A stretch of DNA of 64,000 nucleotides. Origin: Brevibacterium sp. CS2 (GTDB taxonomy: Bacteria; Actinomycetota; Actinomycetes; Actinomycetales; Brevibacteriaceae). The notes under the pieces are model-generated. The model was not told the origin of the DNA, ran no database searches, and worked only from the letters and a program-made list of their open reading frames with translations. The position numbers and the translations under genes were made by a program. Shown in pieces: positions 24,511 to 34,415 of this stretch; position 1 is the first letter of the stretch; the number at the start of each line of letters is the position of its first letter. Location of the stretch: the NCBI RefSeq assembly GCF_005280295.1, contig NZ_CP040020.1, positions 1,364,001-1,428,000 of the forward strand. Direction: 5' to 3'.

Positions 24511-26001
24511 GTGAGTCACACCCCGGCACGCACCACCGAGCCCAGCGGCGCACCCACGGGCGCGCTCGACCGCTTCTTCCACATCAGCGCACGCGGCTCG
24601 ACCGTCGGCCGGGAGATCCGCGGCGGGCTCGCGACGTTCTTCGCGATGTCCTACATCGTCGTGCTCAACCCGCTCATCATCGGCGCGGCCGCGGACAGCA
24701 CCGGCCTGTTCCTCGGCGGCGGCACCGAACCCAACCTGCCCGCCGTCGCAGCCGCCACCTCCTTGGTCTCCGGTCTCCTCACCATCCTCATGGGCGTCGT
24801 CGGCAACTTCCCGATGGCGGTGTCCTCCTCCCTCGGCCTGTCGGCGTTCATCACCTACGGCATCGTCGTGCTGCCGGGCATGACCTGGGCCGACGCCATG
24901 GGCCTCGTCGTCATCGAGGGCATCATCCTCCTCATCCTCGTCCTCACCGGCTTCCGTTCCGCGATCTTCAACGCCGTGCCCGGCCAGCTCAAGACTGCGA
25001 TCAGCGTCGGCATCGGCCTCTTCATCGCCCTCATCGGCATGATCAACGCCGGCTTCATCTCCCGCGGCTCGGGCGCCGGCCTCGAGCTCGGCACGGGCGG
25101 CTTCCTCACCGGCTGGCCGATGCTCGTGTTCCTCATCTCCCTGCTCGCCCTCTTCGTCATGTGGGCCGCCCGGGTCCGCGGCGCGATCCTCTACTCGATC
25201 GTCGGCGCCACGGTCCTCGCCCTCGTCCTCGAAGCGGTGTTCCGGATCGGCCCCAAGACCGGTGCCGACGGCGAGGTCGCCAACCCGCAGGGCTGGGCCC
25301 TCACCGTCCCCACCCTCGACCAGCAGTGGTTCACGCTGCCCGACCTGTCCCTCCTCGGCAGCTTCAACCTGCTCGGCTCCTGGCAGCACGTCGGCGTCGT
25401 CGCCGCCGCGCTCGCCGTGTTCACCCTCCTCCTCGCGAACTTCTTCGACCTGCTCGGCACCATGGTCGGCATCGCCAACGAGGGCGACATCAAGGACCGG
25501 CACGGCGAGATCCCGCAGTCGAAGCGCATCATGGTCGCCGACGCGCTCGGCGCGATCGGCGGCGGCATGGGCTCCACCTCGGTGAACTCCGGCTTCGTCG
25601 AGTCGACCGTCGGCGTGGGCGACGGCGCGCGCACCGGCCTGGCGAACGTCGTCACCGGGATCATGTTCCTCGCCACGATCGTGCTCGCCCCGCTCGCCGC
25701 CGTCATCCCGACCGAGGCGGCCGCCGCCACCCTCGTGCTCGTCGGCTTCCTCATGATGCAGCAGATCGTGCGCGTCGACTGGGCCGACGTCGAGATCGCG
25801 ATCCCGGCGTTCATGACCATCGTCCTCATGCCGTTCTCCTACTCGATCACCAACGGGATCGGCGCCGGCTTCATCACCTACGTCGTCATCAAGCTGTTCC
25901 GCGGCAAGGGGCGCGAGGTGCACGCCCTGATGTACGTCACCGCCGCCCTGTTCGTCGTGTACTTCGTCTCCGGCCCGCTCCAGGCGGCGCTCGGCGACTG
26001 A
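24511..26001 (+). CDS. NCS2-family purine (adenine/guanine/hypoxanthine) permease
   Basis: A 496-residue permease of the AzgA/GhxP/PbuG branch of nucleobase:cation symporters. It shows EIRGGLATFFAMSYIVVLNP at the N-terminus, FRSAIFNAVPGQLKTAISVG, and the branch hallmark NFFDLLGTMVGIANEGD with the following GSTSVNSGFVESTVGVGDGA. About 12 membrane segments are visible. The GTG at 24511 is preferred because the upstream segment is translated repeat sequence; GAGG lies about 10 bp before it. It supplies purine bases for salvage. The IS256 element ends about 200 bp upstream and may affect its expression. Confidence 0.9.
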   Translation: MSHTPARTTEPSGAPTGALDRFFHISARGSTVGREIRGGLATFFAMSYIVVLNPLIIGAAADSTGLFLGGGTEPNLPAVAAATSLVSGLLTILMGVVGNFPMAVSSSLGLSAFITYGIVVLPGMTWADAMGLVVIEGIILLILVLTGFRSAIFNAVPGQLKTAISVGIGLFIALIGMINAGFISRGSGAGLELGTGGFLTGWPMLVFLISLLALFVMWAARVRGAILYSIVGATVLALVLEAVFRIGPKTGADGEVANPQGWALTVPTLDQQWFTLPDLSLLGSFNLLGSWQHVGVVAAALAVFTLLLANFFDLLGTMVGIANEGDIKDRHGEIPQSKRIMVADALGAIGGGMGSTSVNSGFVESTVGVGDGARTGLANVVTGIMFLATIVLAPLAAVIPTEAAAATLVLVGFLMMQQIVRVDWADVEIAIPAFMTIVLMPFSYSITNGIGAGFITYVVIKLFRGKGREVHALMYVTAALFVVYFVSGPLQAALGD

Positions 26002-26041
26002 GCGGCGCCCGGCCCGGCGCCGCCGCCTCTAGGCTGGAGCC

Positions 26042-27352
26042 ATGGATCCGACAACACTGGTCAACCTCGGGCTCGTCCTCCTCTTCGTGCTCATCGGCGG
26101 ACTCTTCGCCGGCACCGAGATGGCCATCGTCAACCTCCGCGAATCCCAGATCACCCGGCTCGCGGAATCCGGACCGCGCGGCCGGCGCACCGCGGAGATG
26201 GTGCGCAACCCCAACCAGTTCCTGTCCGCCGTGCAGATCGGCGTCACCGTCGCCGGCTTCTTCTCCTCCGCCTACGGCGCCTCGACCATCGCCCCGGACC
26301 TCGCCCCGCTGCTCGCCGGGATCGGCATCCCCGACGCCGCCGCGGCCACCGTCGCGCTCGTCGTCATGACGCTGATCATCGCCTACCTCTCGCTCGTGCT
26401 CGGCGAGCTCGTCCCCAAGCGCCTGGCGATGCAGAACGCGATGGCGATGACCCGCTTCGTCGGCCCCCCGCTCGTCGTCTTCGGCCGGCTCATGCGCCCG
26501 GTGATCTGGCTCCTGTCGGTGTCGACGAACGCGGTGATCCGGCTCCTCGGCGGCGACCCGCACGTCAACCGCGAGGCGGTGTCGACCGAGGAGATCCGCG
26601 CCATGGTGTCGAGCTCGGAGGAGCTCGATGCGCTCGACCGCAAGGTGCTCCACGACGTGTTCGAGGCCGCCGAGCGCACCGTCGTCGAGGTGATGAAGCC
26701 CCGCCCCGACGTCGAGTTCGTCGAGGGTGCTGCGACCATCGCCGAGGTGCGGGCCCAGGTCCGGCACCTCCAGTACAGCCGCTACCCGGTGACCGGGGAG
26801 GACTACGACGATGTGCTCGGCTTCTTCCACGTCCGCGACCTGCTCCACGTCGACGACCCGGAGGCCATCACCGCCGCGCAGATCGTGCGCGAGATGCCCG
26901 CGCTGCCCGGCACCGTCGAGGTGCTCAGCGCACTGAGCCGGATGCGCGCCGGCGGCGACCAGATCGCCCTCGTCGTCGACGAGTACGGCGGCACGGACGG
27001 GATCGTCACGATGGAGGACCTGCTCGAGGAGCTCGTCGGCGAGATCTACGACGAGTACGATGCCGCACTCACCGTCGACGACGCGGTCCACCGCGACGGC
27101 GAGGTGAGCGAGGTCGACGGCGGGCTCATCCTCCAGGAGGCGAGCCAGCAGACCGGCGTCGAGCTGCCCGACGAAGGCGGCTACGAGACCGTCGGCGGGC
27201 TCGTCATGGCACTCCTCGGCCGGATCCCGGAGGAGGGCGACTCCGTCACCACCGACGACGCCGCGCTCACCGTCGTCGCCATGGACGACCGCCGGGTCGC
27301 CCGGGTGCGGATCGAGCCGCGCGATGCGCCGCCGGACACGCCCGAACCCTGA
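26042..27352 (+). CDS. CNNM/CorC-type membrane protein with CBS domains
   Basis: A 436-residue protein: DUF21 membrane domain at residues 1-190 ([31 protein letters not shown]), a CBS pair at about 205-330 ([48 protein letters not shown]) and a C-terminal CorC/HlyC domain. This is the old hemolysin C family, whose members are linked to magnesium or cobalt export and homeostasis. Length matches the family. It starts 40 bp after the permease stop and may share its transcript, although the two functions are unrelated. Confidence 0.9.
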   Translation: MDPTTLVNLGLVLLFVLIGGLFAGTEMAIVNLRESQITRLAESGPRGRRTAEMVRNPNQFLSAVQIGVTVAGFFSSAYGASTIAPDLAPLLAGIGIPDAAAATVALVVMTLIIAYLSLVLGELVPKRLAMQNAMAMTRFVGPPLVVFGRLMRPVIWLLSVSTNAVIRLLGGDPHVNREAVSTEEIRAMVSSSEELDALDRKVLHDVFEAAERTVVEVMKPRPDVEFVEGAATIAEVRAQVRHLQYSRYPVTGEDYDDVLGFFHVRDLLHVDDPEAITAAQIVREMPALPGTVEVLSALSRMRAGGDQIALVVDEYGGTDGIVTMEDLLEELVGEIYDEYDAALTVDDAVHRDGEVSEVDGGLILQEASQQTGVELPDEGGYETVGGLVMALLGRIPEEGDSVTTDDAALTVVAMDDRRVARVRIEPRDAPPDTPEP

Positions 27353-27370
27353 ATCCCCCCGCGGGACCCG

Positions 27371-28165
27371 TCACTCCTCCGGCCGCACCCGCACGAGCTC
27401 GGGGAGCTTGGCCTGCACGAAGTCCCCGGAGCTCGCGCCCCGCAGCCGGCGGCCCACCCACGGCGCCAGATGCTCGCGCACCCAGTGCGCCTCCTCGGCC
27501 ACCGCGGTGCGGATCGGCCGGTTCGGCCGGTCGGGCATGTGCACCCCGGCGCTCGGCAGCGGGGCGCGCTCGAGCGCGGCGAGCGCCTGGTCGGCGACGA
27601 GCTCGTGCCCGGCGGGGCTCAGGTGGATCCGGTCCGGCGCCCACATCTCCGGGCCGTAGAGGTCCCGCAGCCCCCACATGTCGAGCATCGTGCAGTCGTG
27701 GCGCTGAGCGATCGACCACAGGTGGGAGTTGTAGATCGCGACCCGGGGCCGGAGCTGCTTGATGAGCGGGGTCGCCCGGCGGGTGTCGTAGCCGTTGCCC
27801 ATGAGCACCGCGATGCCGGCCTCCCGCAGCGCGACGACCGCCTCCTCGAACTTCGCCGCGATCGCGTCGATGTCGGTGCCCGGCCGCATGCAGTCGTTGC
27901 CGCCGCCGACGATCGACACGAGATCCGGCGCGAGCTCGAGCGCGCGCGGCACCTGCTCCTCGATGATCGAGTCGACGAGCCGGCCGCGGATCGCGAGGTT
28001 CGCGTACCGCAGGTCCTCGGAGCCGACGGGGCTCGTGACGAGCTGTTCGGCGAGCCGGTCGGTCCACCCGCGGAACCGGTCCGGGGTGCCGTCGGGGGAG
28101 GGGTCCATGAGGCCCTCGGAGAAGGAATCGCCGATGGCGACGTAGCTGGTGATGCGTTCGATCAT
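27371..28165 (-). CDS. SGNH/GDSL-family esterase or hydrolase
   Basis: A 264-residue SGNH hydrolase without a signal peptide. The catalytic Ser lies in AIGDSFSEG (block I), the oxyanion Asn in VGGGNDCM (block III) and the Asp/His pair in DRIHLSPAGH (block V). Substrates in this group are esters of lipids, sugars or thioesters; none can be assigned. Its ATG overlaps the stop of the upstream KPR-like gene by 4 bp (ATGA), so they are co-translated. It is convergent with the CNNM gene. Confidence 0.88.
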   Translation of the reverse strand: MIERITSYVAIGDSFSEGLMDPSPDGTPDRFRGWTDRLAEQLVTSPVGSEDLRYANLAIRGRLVDSIIEEQVPRALELAPDLVSIVGGGNDCMRPGTDIDAIAAKFEEAVVALREAGIAVLMGNGYDTRRATPLIKQLRPRVAIYNSHLWSIAQRHDCTMLDMWGLRDLYGPEMWAPDRIHLSPAGHELVADQALAALERAPLPSAGVHMPDRPNRPIRTAVAEEAHWVREHLAPWVGRRLRGASSGDFVQAKLPELVRVRPEE

Positions 28166-29238
28166 GGGGCGATCCTACTCGGGGTGGGAGGCTCCCCGGC
28201 GTCCGGGAACCGCGCGAACGCCGCCTCGAGCGCGGCCTTCCGCTCGGCCTGCCCGGCCGGGATCTCCCCGCCGAGGTCGGAGCCGGCGGCGAGCGCACGG
28301 CACCAGCGGGAGACGAGCGCGCAGCGCTCAGCGGCAGCGCCCGTGGCGTGGGCGAGCCGCACGATCTCCCCGGTGAGGTAGTCGGTCTCGATCGACCCGG
28401 TGCCCCGCGCCAGGGACTGCCAGGAGGAGGATCCGAACTCCTCGACGCCGGGCACCTCGCCCATCTGCAGGCGATCGGCGATCCCGTACCGTGCCGGGCC
28501 GTTCGACAAGTACTCGATCCCGGCCGCCCGGTACACCGCCTTCGCCTCGGTGCGCATCTCCCGGGCGAGCTCGGTGAGATCCGCCCCGGGGCCGAGGATC
28601 GCGTCGAGTCCGTTCGCGAGGTTCGAAAGGAGCTTGGCCCAGGCGTGCTCGGCGATGTCCTCGACCGGCACGAACTCGAAGCCGGCACCTCGGAAGTCCG
28701 CGGCGACCTCGTCGAGCACCGAGTCGGTCCGCGCGGCGGCGGTGACGGGGCCGGTGAAGAACCCGCCGAGCGCCGGGTGCATGCGCACGACGACCTCGCC
28801 GGGCTCGGTGTGCAGGGCCGGCAGCCAGATCGTCGTCGACCACACGCGGGCGAACCAGCGCGGGGCGATCCGGGCGGCCTCGACGCCGTTGAGGAAGAGG
28901 AGGAGCGGGAGGCGCTCCCCGGCGGTCCCGACGACGGCCCCGGCGGTGTCGTGGACGGGCTCGTCGGTCCAGTCGCGGAGCGCGCTGAGTGCCTGGTGGG
29001 TCTTCGTGGCGAGAATGAGCACATCGTGCGTGCCGAGGACCACCTCACCCGGTTTCCGGACTACCGTGGGATGTGCTGTGATGGTCCGGTCCGGGCTCCG
29101 CAGCCGCAATCCCGTGGACTCGATCGCCCGGGCGTTGTCCCCGCGGGCGACGAGCACGACCTCCGTGCCGGAGTCGGCGAACGCCGCCCCGATGGTCCCG
29201 CCGATCGCGCCGGCGCCGATCACGATGTACCTGCTCAT
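28162..29238 (-). CDS. Ketopantoate reductase (PanE/ApbA)-family dehydrogenase
   Basis: A 358-residue NAD(P)-dependent reductase of the 2-dehydropantoate 2-reductase fold. The Rossmann motif GAGAIGGTIGAAF is at the N-terminus. ATKTHQALSAL and LLFLNGVEAARI match the family pattern, and the catalytic Lys is probably in EHAWAKLLSNLANGLDA. The protein is about 50 residues longer than canonical PanE, so it may reduce a related 2-keto acid rather than ketopantoate. It is translationally coupled to the SGNH hydrolase and divergent from an amidohydrolase gene 28 bp away. Confidence 0.82.
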   Translation of the reverse strand: MSRYIVIGAGAIGGTIGAAFADSGTEVVLVARGDNARAIESTGLRLRSPDRTITAHPTVVRKPGEVVLGTHDVLILATKTHQALSALRDWTDEPVHDTAGAVVGTAGERLPLLLFLNGVEAARIAPRWFARVWSTTIWLPALHTEPGEVVVRMHPALGGFFTGPVTAAARTDSVLDEVAADFRGAGFEFVPVEDIAEHAWAKLLSNLANGLDAILGPGADLTELAREMRTEAKAVYRAAGIEYLSNGPARYGIADRLQMGEVPGVEEFGSSSWQSLARGTGSIETDYLTGEIVRLAHATGAAAERCALVSRWCRALAAGSDLGGEIPAGQAERKAALEAAFARFPDAGEPPTPSRIAP

Positions 29239-29266
29239 ACGCCCACGCTAGCCAAGGAGGACGGCG

Positions 29267-30538
29267 ATGTACCAGCCTGTTCCGGTCCGATTCGGAACGA
29301 CCGTCGCGATCACCGGCGGGACGGTCGTCCCCGTCGCCGCCGGCGAGCAGCGCGCGGAGCCGATCGAGAACGGCACCGTGCTGGTGACCGACGGGCGGAT
29401 CACCGCCGTCGGCCCCGCCGCCCGGGTGACCATCCCCGAGGGCGTGCGCACCGTCGACGCCGCCGGCGGCTTCATCACCCCCGGCCTGCTCGAGTCCCAC
29501 GGGCACCTCGGCCTCCACGAGGAGGGGGAGTCCGACGCGGACAACGACGTCAACGAGAAGACGAACCCCAACGGGGCGGCGCTGCGCGCCCTCGACGCGA
29601 TCAACCCCGCCGACGTCGGCTTCCGCGATGCCCTGCGCGGCGGCGTCACCTCCGCCGTCATCAAGCCCGGCTCCGGCAACCCGATCGGCGGGCGGACCGC
29701 GGCGATCAAGACCTGGGGGCGGATCGTCGACGAGATGCTCATCAGCGAGGCGGTGTCGGTCAAGGCCGCGCTCGGCGAGAACCCGAAGAACGTCTACGGT
29801 CGGCAGCAGAAGACGCCCTCGGTGCGCATGGGCGTGTCCCGGATCATCCGCGAGGCGTTCGTCGCCGCCCGGAACTACGCCGCCCACAAGGAGGAGGCGC
29901 GCGAGCTCGGCGTCATCCACGACGAGGACCTCGCGCTCGAGACCCTGTGCCAGGTGCTGCGCGGCGAGCTCGCCTTCGACCAGCACTGCCATCGCGCCGA
30001 CGACATCGCCACCGCGATCCGGCTGTCCGAGGAGTTCGGCTACCGGCTCGTCGTCAACCACGGCACCGAGGGCCACCTCATCGCCGACTACCTCGCGGAG
30101 AAGGGTGTCGACGTCATCGTCGGCCCGCTGCTGACTTCCCGGTCGAAGATCGAGCTGCGCAACCGCGCGATGAGCACCCCTGCCGTGCTCGCCGCCGCGG
30201 GCGTGCGGATCGCGCTCACCACCGACCACCCGGTGGTGCCGATCGACCTCCTCATCAACGAGGCCGCACTGTGCGTGCGCGCCGGGCTCGACACGGTGAC
30301 CGCGCTCGAGGCGCTCACCATCAATCCCGCCCGCATGCTCGGCCTCGACGAGCGCCTGGGCTCGCTCGAGCCCGGCAAGGACGCCGACGTCGTCGTGTGG
30401 TCCGGCGATCCGCTCGCTCTCGAGTCCCGCGCCGCCCACGTGTTCGTCGACGGCCGCGAGGTCTATACGCACGACTGGGAGACCGGCGAGGCGCGGGTCG
30501 CGGACCCGTTCGGGAAGACCTACATCCACCTGCCATGA
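29267..30538 (+). CDS. Amidohydrolase-family protein (imidazolonepropionase-like)
   Basis: A 423-residue metal-dependent hydrolase with the composite beta-sandwich/TIM-barrel layout. Metal ligands: HGH in LESHGHLGLHEE, a candidate bridging Lys in VIKPGSGNPIGG, His in DQHCHRADDI, His in NHGTEGHL and Asp in TTDHPVVPIDL. The C-terminal NPARMLGLDERLGSLEPGKD and ADVVVWSGDPL are typical of the dihydroorotase/imidazolonepropionase group. It probably opens a C-N bond in a cyclic or acylated amine. Its stop overlaps the start of the downstream ThrE-type gene (ATGA). Confidence 0.88.
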   Translation: MYQPVPVRFGTTVAITGGTVVPVAAGEQRAEPIENGTVLVTDGRITAVGPAARVTIPEGVRTVDAAGGFITPGLLESHGHLGLHEEGESDADNDVNEKTNPNGAALRALDAINPADVGFRDALRGGVTSAVIKPGSGNPIGGRTAAIKTWGRIVDEMLISEAVSVKAALGENPKNVYGRQQKTPSVRMGVSRIIREAFVAARNYAAHKEEARELGVIHDEDLALETLCQVLRGELAFDQHCHRADDIATAIRLSEEFGYRLVVNHGTEGHLIADYLAEKGVDVIVGPLLTSRSKIELRNRAMSTPAVLAAAGVRIALTTDHPVVPIDLLINEAALCVRAGLDTVTALEALTINPARMLGLDERLGSLEPGKDADVVVWSGDPLALESRAAHVFVDGREVYTHDWETGEARVADPFGKTYIHLP

Positions 30539-32632
30539 CCAACGAGGACGACGACACCCAGGAAGTGCCGATCATCGACCCCGAGGCCGAGACGCCGGCC
30601 CGCGGCATCCCGCAGGTCGCCGAGGCGCCCGCCGGCGACCCGGCACCCGCCGGCGACCCGGTGCCCCCGGCCCCGACCCAGCGCGCCTCCGAGGGCTCGA
30701 CGGTGACGGGTGAGACCCCGGAGGACGATGCCGACGAAGCCGCCGCGGAGGCCGCTCTCGACGCCGCCGAGGCGCAGCTCGCCGCCGAGGCCACGGAATC
30801 CGGTGCGGCTCAGCGAGGCGACGACGGAGACCCCGGCCGGGGGCACGACGACCGCGACGCCGAACGCCGGCTCGCCGATCCCGCAGCCCTCCGAGCAGCC
30901 GGTCGCCGAACCGCAGACCGGGGCCGGGGGCGCTGCCGTCGAGTCCTCCGCGGACTCCGTCACCGCCTCCGTCGCCCGCGAGGCCGAGGACGCCGACGGC
31001 TCCGGAGAGCCCGCAGGGGCGCGCGGGGCCGAGGCCGCCAGCGGCGAGGAGACGCCGCCGGAGTTCGTCGAGGTCGCCGTCGACTCCGCGCCCCGCGGCT
31101 CCCGCCCCGCCGAGTCCGAGACCCCGCGCTCGCACGACGAGCGGCCGGTGAGCCGGCGGGCGAAGAAGCTCATCGAGCTGACCCGGCCCGCCGGTGCGAA
31201 CTCCAAGCGCGTCGCGGAGAAGATCGCCCGCAAGGCCGTCGGCCGCATCGTCACCGACAACTCGCCGTCGACCCAACCGATCCCGATCATCGCCGCGCTC
31301 AAGGGCACGCCCTACCAGGCGCCGGTCGCCACCGTGGTGAAGACCGAGGAGGAGGCGCGGATGATCCTCGACCTCGCGGTCGACATCGGCGCGATCATGC
31401 TCCGCGCCGGTGCCGGGTCCGCCGACGTCGAGGTGTCCGTCATCGCCACCTGCACCTCGCTCGGGCTGCTCGACGTCGAGGTCGACCTCACCTCGAACTC
31501 GCTCACCGTGCACTACGCGAACCCCGACGGCACCTTCATGACCGTCATGCGCGTCAACCGCGAGGAGTCCATCCACTTCGCCAAGCTCGCCTCCGTCCAC
31601 ACCCTCGTGTCCGACATGGCCGACGGGAAGATCGACTACCTCGAGGCCCGCGAACGGATCGACGCGATCCGCCGGCAGCGCCGCCCCTACGGCGAGACCT
31701 TCGTCACCGTCGCCTGGGGCCTCCTTGCCGGGTGCTTCGTCCTCCTGCTCGGCGGCGGCTACATCGCCTCGTTCCTCGGGTTCATCATGGCCATCGTCAA
31801 CGACCGGTTCGGCGCCCTGCTGGGACGGACCGGGATGCCGCCGTTCTTCACCATCGCCGCCCAATCGATGTTCACCACCCTCGTCGCGATGACGGCCTGG
31901 ACCTTCGACCTCATCGCCGGTCCGCAGTACCTCGTGGCGAGCGGGATCGTGCTCCTGCTGCCCACGCTCGGCCTGTTCTCCGCGGTGCAGGACTCGCTGA
32001 CGAAGTTCCCGCTCACCGCCGCCAGCCGCACCGTCGAGGTGTTCATGTCGATGGCCGGCATCGTCTCCGGGATCGCGCTCGGGCTCCGGGTCGGGATGCT
32101 CATCGGACTCTCGCCGATCGAGATCGTCGTCGAGTCCGGGGGAGTGGAGGCGCTGTCGACGATCATCTCGCTCATCGCCGCCTCGATCGTCGCCGCCTGC
32201 GGCTCGATCGGCAACCAGGCCGCCCGCCGGATCATCCTGCCGGCCGCCGGCGTCGGACTCATCGGCTTCTTCGCGCTGACCGGGCTCGGCGTGATCGGGC
32301 TCGGCACCATCATCACGAGTCTCATCGCGGCGACCGTCGTCGGCTTCCTGTGCCGCCCGATCGCGCTGTGGCGCGGTGCGCCGGCGATCGTCATGCTCAT
32401 CCCGGCGATCTTCCCGCTCCTCCAGGGCCTGTCGATCTTCTCCGCCGTCTACGAGATCGTGCAGCCCCAGGACGCGGTGCCGCTGTCCGCCGGCCTGTCC
32501 TCGCTGTTCACTGCAGTCACCGCGAACGCCGCGCTCGCCGTCGGCGCCGTGCTCGGGAACTTCCTCGCCCGCCCGCTCGGCATGCACAAGCGCCGCTCAG
32601 AGCCGCCAGTCGACCCCGCGCCCGCCGCGTGA
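30535..32632 (+). CDS. ThrE-family threonine/serine exporter, apparent +1 frameshift near 30790-30830
   Basis: The product has an acidic Ala/Pro/Glu-rich N-terminus, a soluble ThrE domain ([40 protein letters not shown]) and about ten membrane helices, as in the DUF1212/ThrE amino-acid exporter of corynebacteria. The ATG at 30535 overlaps the amidohydrolase stop and opens a frame rich in [20 protein letters not shown]. The ThrE domain itself is one frame over, with a clear shift in codon character around 30790-30830. Removing one base there (for example one G near 30802) joins the two. In the second frame only unconvincing starts exist (GTG 30710, ATG 30728). Mutation or sequence error is likely. 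Confidence 0.75.
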
Positions 32633-33277
32633 TTCGAGCTCCGCGTTCGCGCGGCTGAATGGGCGCGAGCCGAAGAACCCGCGGGACGCGGCCAGCGGCG
32701 AGGGGTGCGGTGAGGCGATGATCGGGACGTCGCCGAGCCGCGGTCCGAGCGCCTGCGCGTCGCGCCCCCAGAGGATCGCCACGAGCGGCCCGCCGCGCTC
32801 GGCGAGCGCCTCGATCGCGCGGTCGGTGATCGCCTCCCAGCCCTTGCCGCGGTGCGAGGCGGGTGCGCCGGGTGCCACCGTGAGGCAGCGGTTGAGGAGC
32901 ATGACGCCCTGCTCGGCCCAAGGCCGCAGGTCGCCGGAGGCCGCCTTCGGGATCCCCAGGTCGGCCTCGAGCTCGGTGTAGATGTTCTGCAGGGACCGCG
33001 GGAGCGGCCGCACCTCGGGCGCGACGGCGAAGGACAGACCGATCGGGTGCCCCGGGGTGGGGTAGGGATCCTGGCCGACGATGAGCACCCGGACGTCGGC
33101 GAGCGGTTCGACGAAGGCGCGGAACACCTGGTCGCCGGCCGGCAGGTAGTGGCGGCCGGCGGCGTTCTCCGCTCGCAGGAAGTCGCCCATCCGGCGGATG
33201 TCGCCTGCGACGGGTGCGAGTGCGGCGGCCCAGTCGGCGGCCATGATCTGCGAGAGCGGGGGCGGGGTGTCGGGCAT
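32597..33277 (-). CDS. ung: Uracil-DNA glycosylase, family 1
   Basis: A 226-residue Ung that excises uracil from DNA at the first step of base excision repair. The water-activating loop reads [16 protein letters not shown], the uracil-specificity region [17 protein letters not shown], and the minor-groove intercalation loop ASPHPSPL. All catalytic residues of family 1 (Asp in the first, His in the last) are present. Its 3' end overlaps the convergent ThrE-type gene by 36 bp, so the two messages are complementary at their ends. Confidence 0.96.
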   Translation of the reverse strand: MPDTPPPLSQIMAADWAAALAPVAGDIRRMGDFLRAENAAGRHYLPAGDQVFRAFVEPLADVRVLIVGQDPYPTPGHPIGLSFAVAPEVRPLPRSLQNIYTELEADLGIPKAASGDLRPWAEQGVMLLNRCLTVAPGAPASHRGKGWEAITDRAIEALAERGGPLVAILWGRDAQALGPRLGDVPIIASPHPSPLAASRGFFGSRPFSRANAELESRGGRGVDWRL

Positions 33278-33463
33278 GCCTCACAGGGTAGTGCCTCGGT
33301 AGTGCCTCACCCACAGGGCACATGGCCGGTGCGCTCTTCGCGTGCGGCGTGCACAGCGGCTGTGCGCAGGCGGTCCGCGCAGGGGAGTGACCGGGTGCTC
33401 CGGTGACGGATATGCTCGGAGGCGAGTGCACTGTCGAACCGATGCTGCGGAAGGATGGATGTG

Positions 33464-34360
33464 ATGGCGACGATCGCCTGGATCGGCCTGGGGAACATGG
33501 GCCACCCGATGACTGCGAACCTGGTGGGGGCCGGCCACACCGTGCGCGGCTTCGACCTCTCCGCCCCCGCCCTCGAGGCCGCCGCGGCCGACGGCGTGAT
33601 CGCCGCCGGGTCCTCGACCGAGGCGCTCGCAGGTGCGGAGATCGCGTTCACCATGCTGCCGCGCGGGGAACACGCGCTCGCCGCCTACCAGGGGCCCGAC
33701 GGGATCTTCGCGAACGCGGCCCCGGGCACCCTGCTCATCGACTGCTCGACGATCGATGTCGCCTCGGCCCGCACGCTGCACGACGAGGCGGCCGCGGCCG
33801 GCTTCGAGTTCCTCGACGCCCCCGTGTCCGGCGGCATCGCCGGGGCGCAGAAGGGAACGCTCGCCTTCATGGTCGGCGGCGAGCCGGACGTGGTGGAGAA
33901 GGCCCGGCCGTTCATCGAGCCGATGGCCGGCAACATCATCGCCACCGGCGAGGCGACGACCGGCCAGGCGGCGAAGATCTGCAACAACCTCATGCTCTTC
34001 ATCAACATGGTGTCGACCTCGGAGGCGGCGGTGCTCGCCGACCGCCTGGGCCTCGACCACCGGGTGTTCCACTCGATCGCCAGCGTGTCCTCGGGCGACT
34101 CCTGGCCGCTGCGCACCTGGTACCCGTACCCCGGCGTCGTCGACTCCTCCCCGGCGAACAACGACTTCGCCCCCACCTTCACCGCCGACCTCGCGAACAA
34201 GGACATCACGCTCGCCCTCGCCGCGGCCGAGGAGACGGACACCCCGCTCGTCCTCGGCACCATCGTGCAGGAGATGCTCCAGCAGGTGTCCGACGCCGGC
34301 GCCGGCGACCGCGACTGCTCCATCGTCAAGAAGATCGTCGACGGGACCTTCCCGTCCTGA
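33464..34360 (+). CDS. 3-hydroxyisobutyrate dehydrogenase family protein
   Basis: A 298-residue beta-hydroxyacid dehydrogenase. The NAD(P)-binding GLGNMGHPM is at the N-terminus, the substrate-binding DAPVSGGIAGAQKGTLAFM near residue 115 and the catalytic Lys in TGQAAKICNNLML near residue 170. Valine catabolism (mmsB) is the best-known role of close relatives. I start at ATG 33464, with AAGGAT about 7 bp upstream; ATG 33455 and GTG 33461 are also in frame. An aldehyde dehydrogenase begins 55 bp downstream on the same strand and could oxidise the semialdehyde formed. Confidence 0.88.
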   Translation: MATIAWIGLGNMGHPMTANLVGAGHTVRGFDLSAPALEAAAADGVIAAGSSTEALAGAEIAFTMLPRGEHALAAYQGPDGIFANAAPGTLLIDCSTIDVASARTLHDEAAAAGFEFLDAPVSGGIAGAQKGTLAFMVGGEPDVVEKARPFIEPMAGNIIATGEATTGQAAKICNNLMLFINMVSTSEAAVLADRLGLDHRVFHSIASVSSGDSWPLRTWYPYPGVVDSSPANNDFAPTFTADLANKDITLALAAAEETDTPLVLGTIVQEMLQQVSDAGAGDRDCSIVKKIVDGTFPS

Positions 34361-34415
34361 ACCCGCGCCCCGCACCCGGAAGCGCTCCGGGCCCGCACGC
34401 TACGAGAGGAACACT

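Noticed and set aside
28348..32658. A 1436-codon open frame on the plus strand
   Set aside because: It runs antisense through the KPR-like gene and out of frame through the amidohydrolase gene, with Arg/Gly/Pro-rich nonsense sequence. Only the stretch from 30535 to about 30800 is real, as the N-terminus of the ThrE-type protein.
33291..33312. An 11-bp tandem repeat (GGTAGTGCCTC) near the ung start
   Set aside because: Only two copies, partly outside any promoter element I can identify; too short to interpret.
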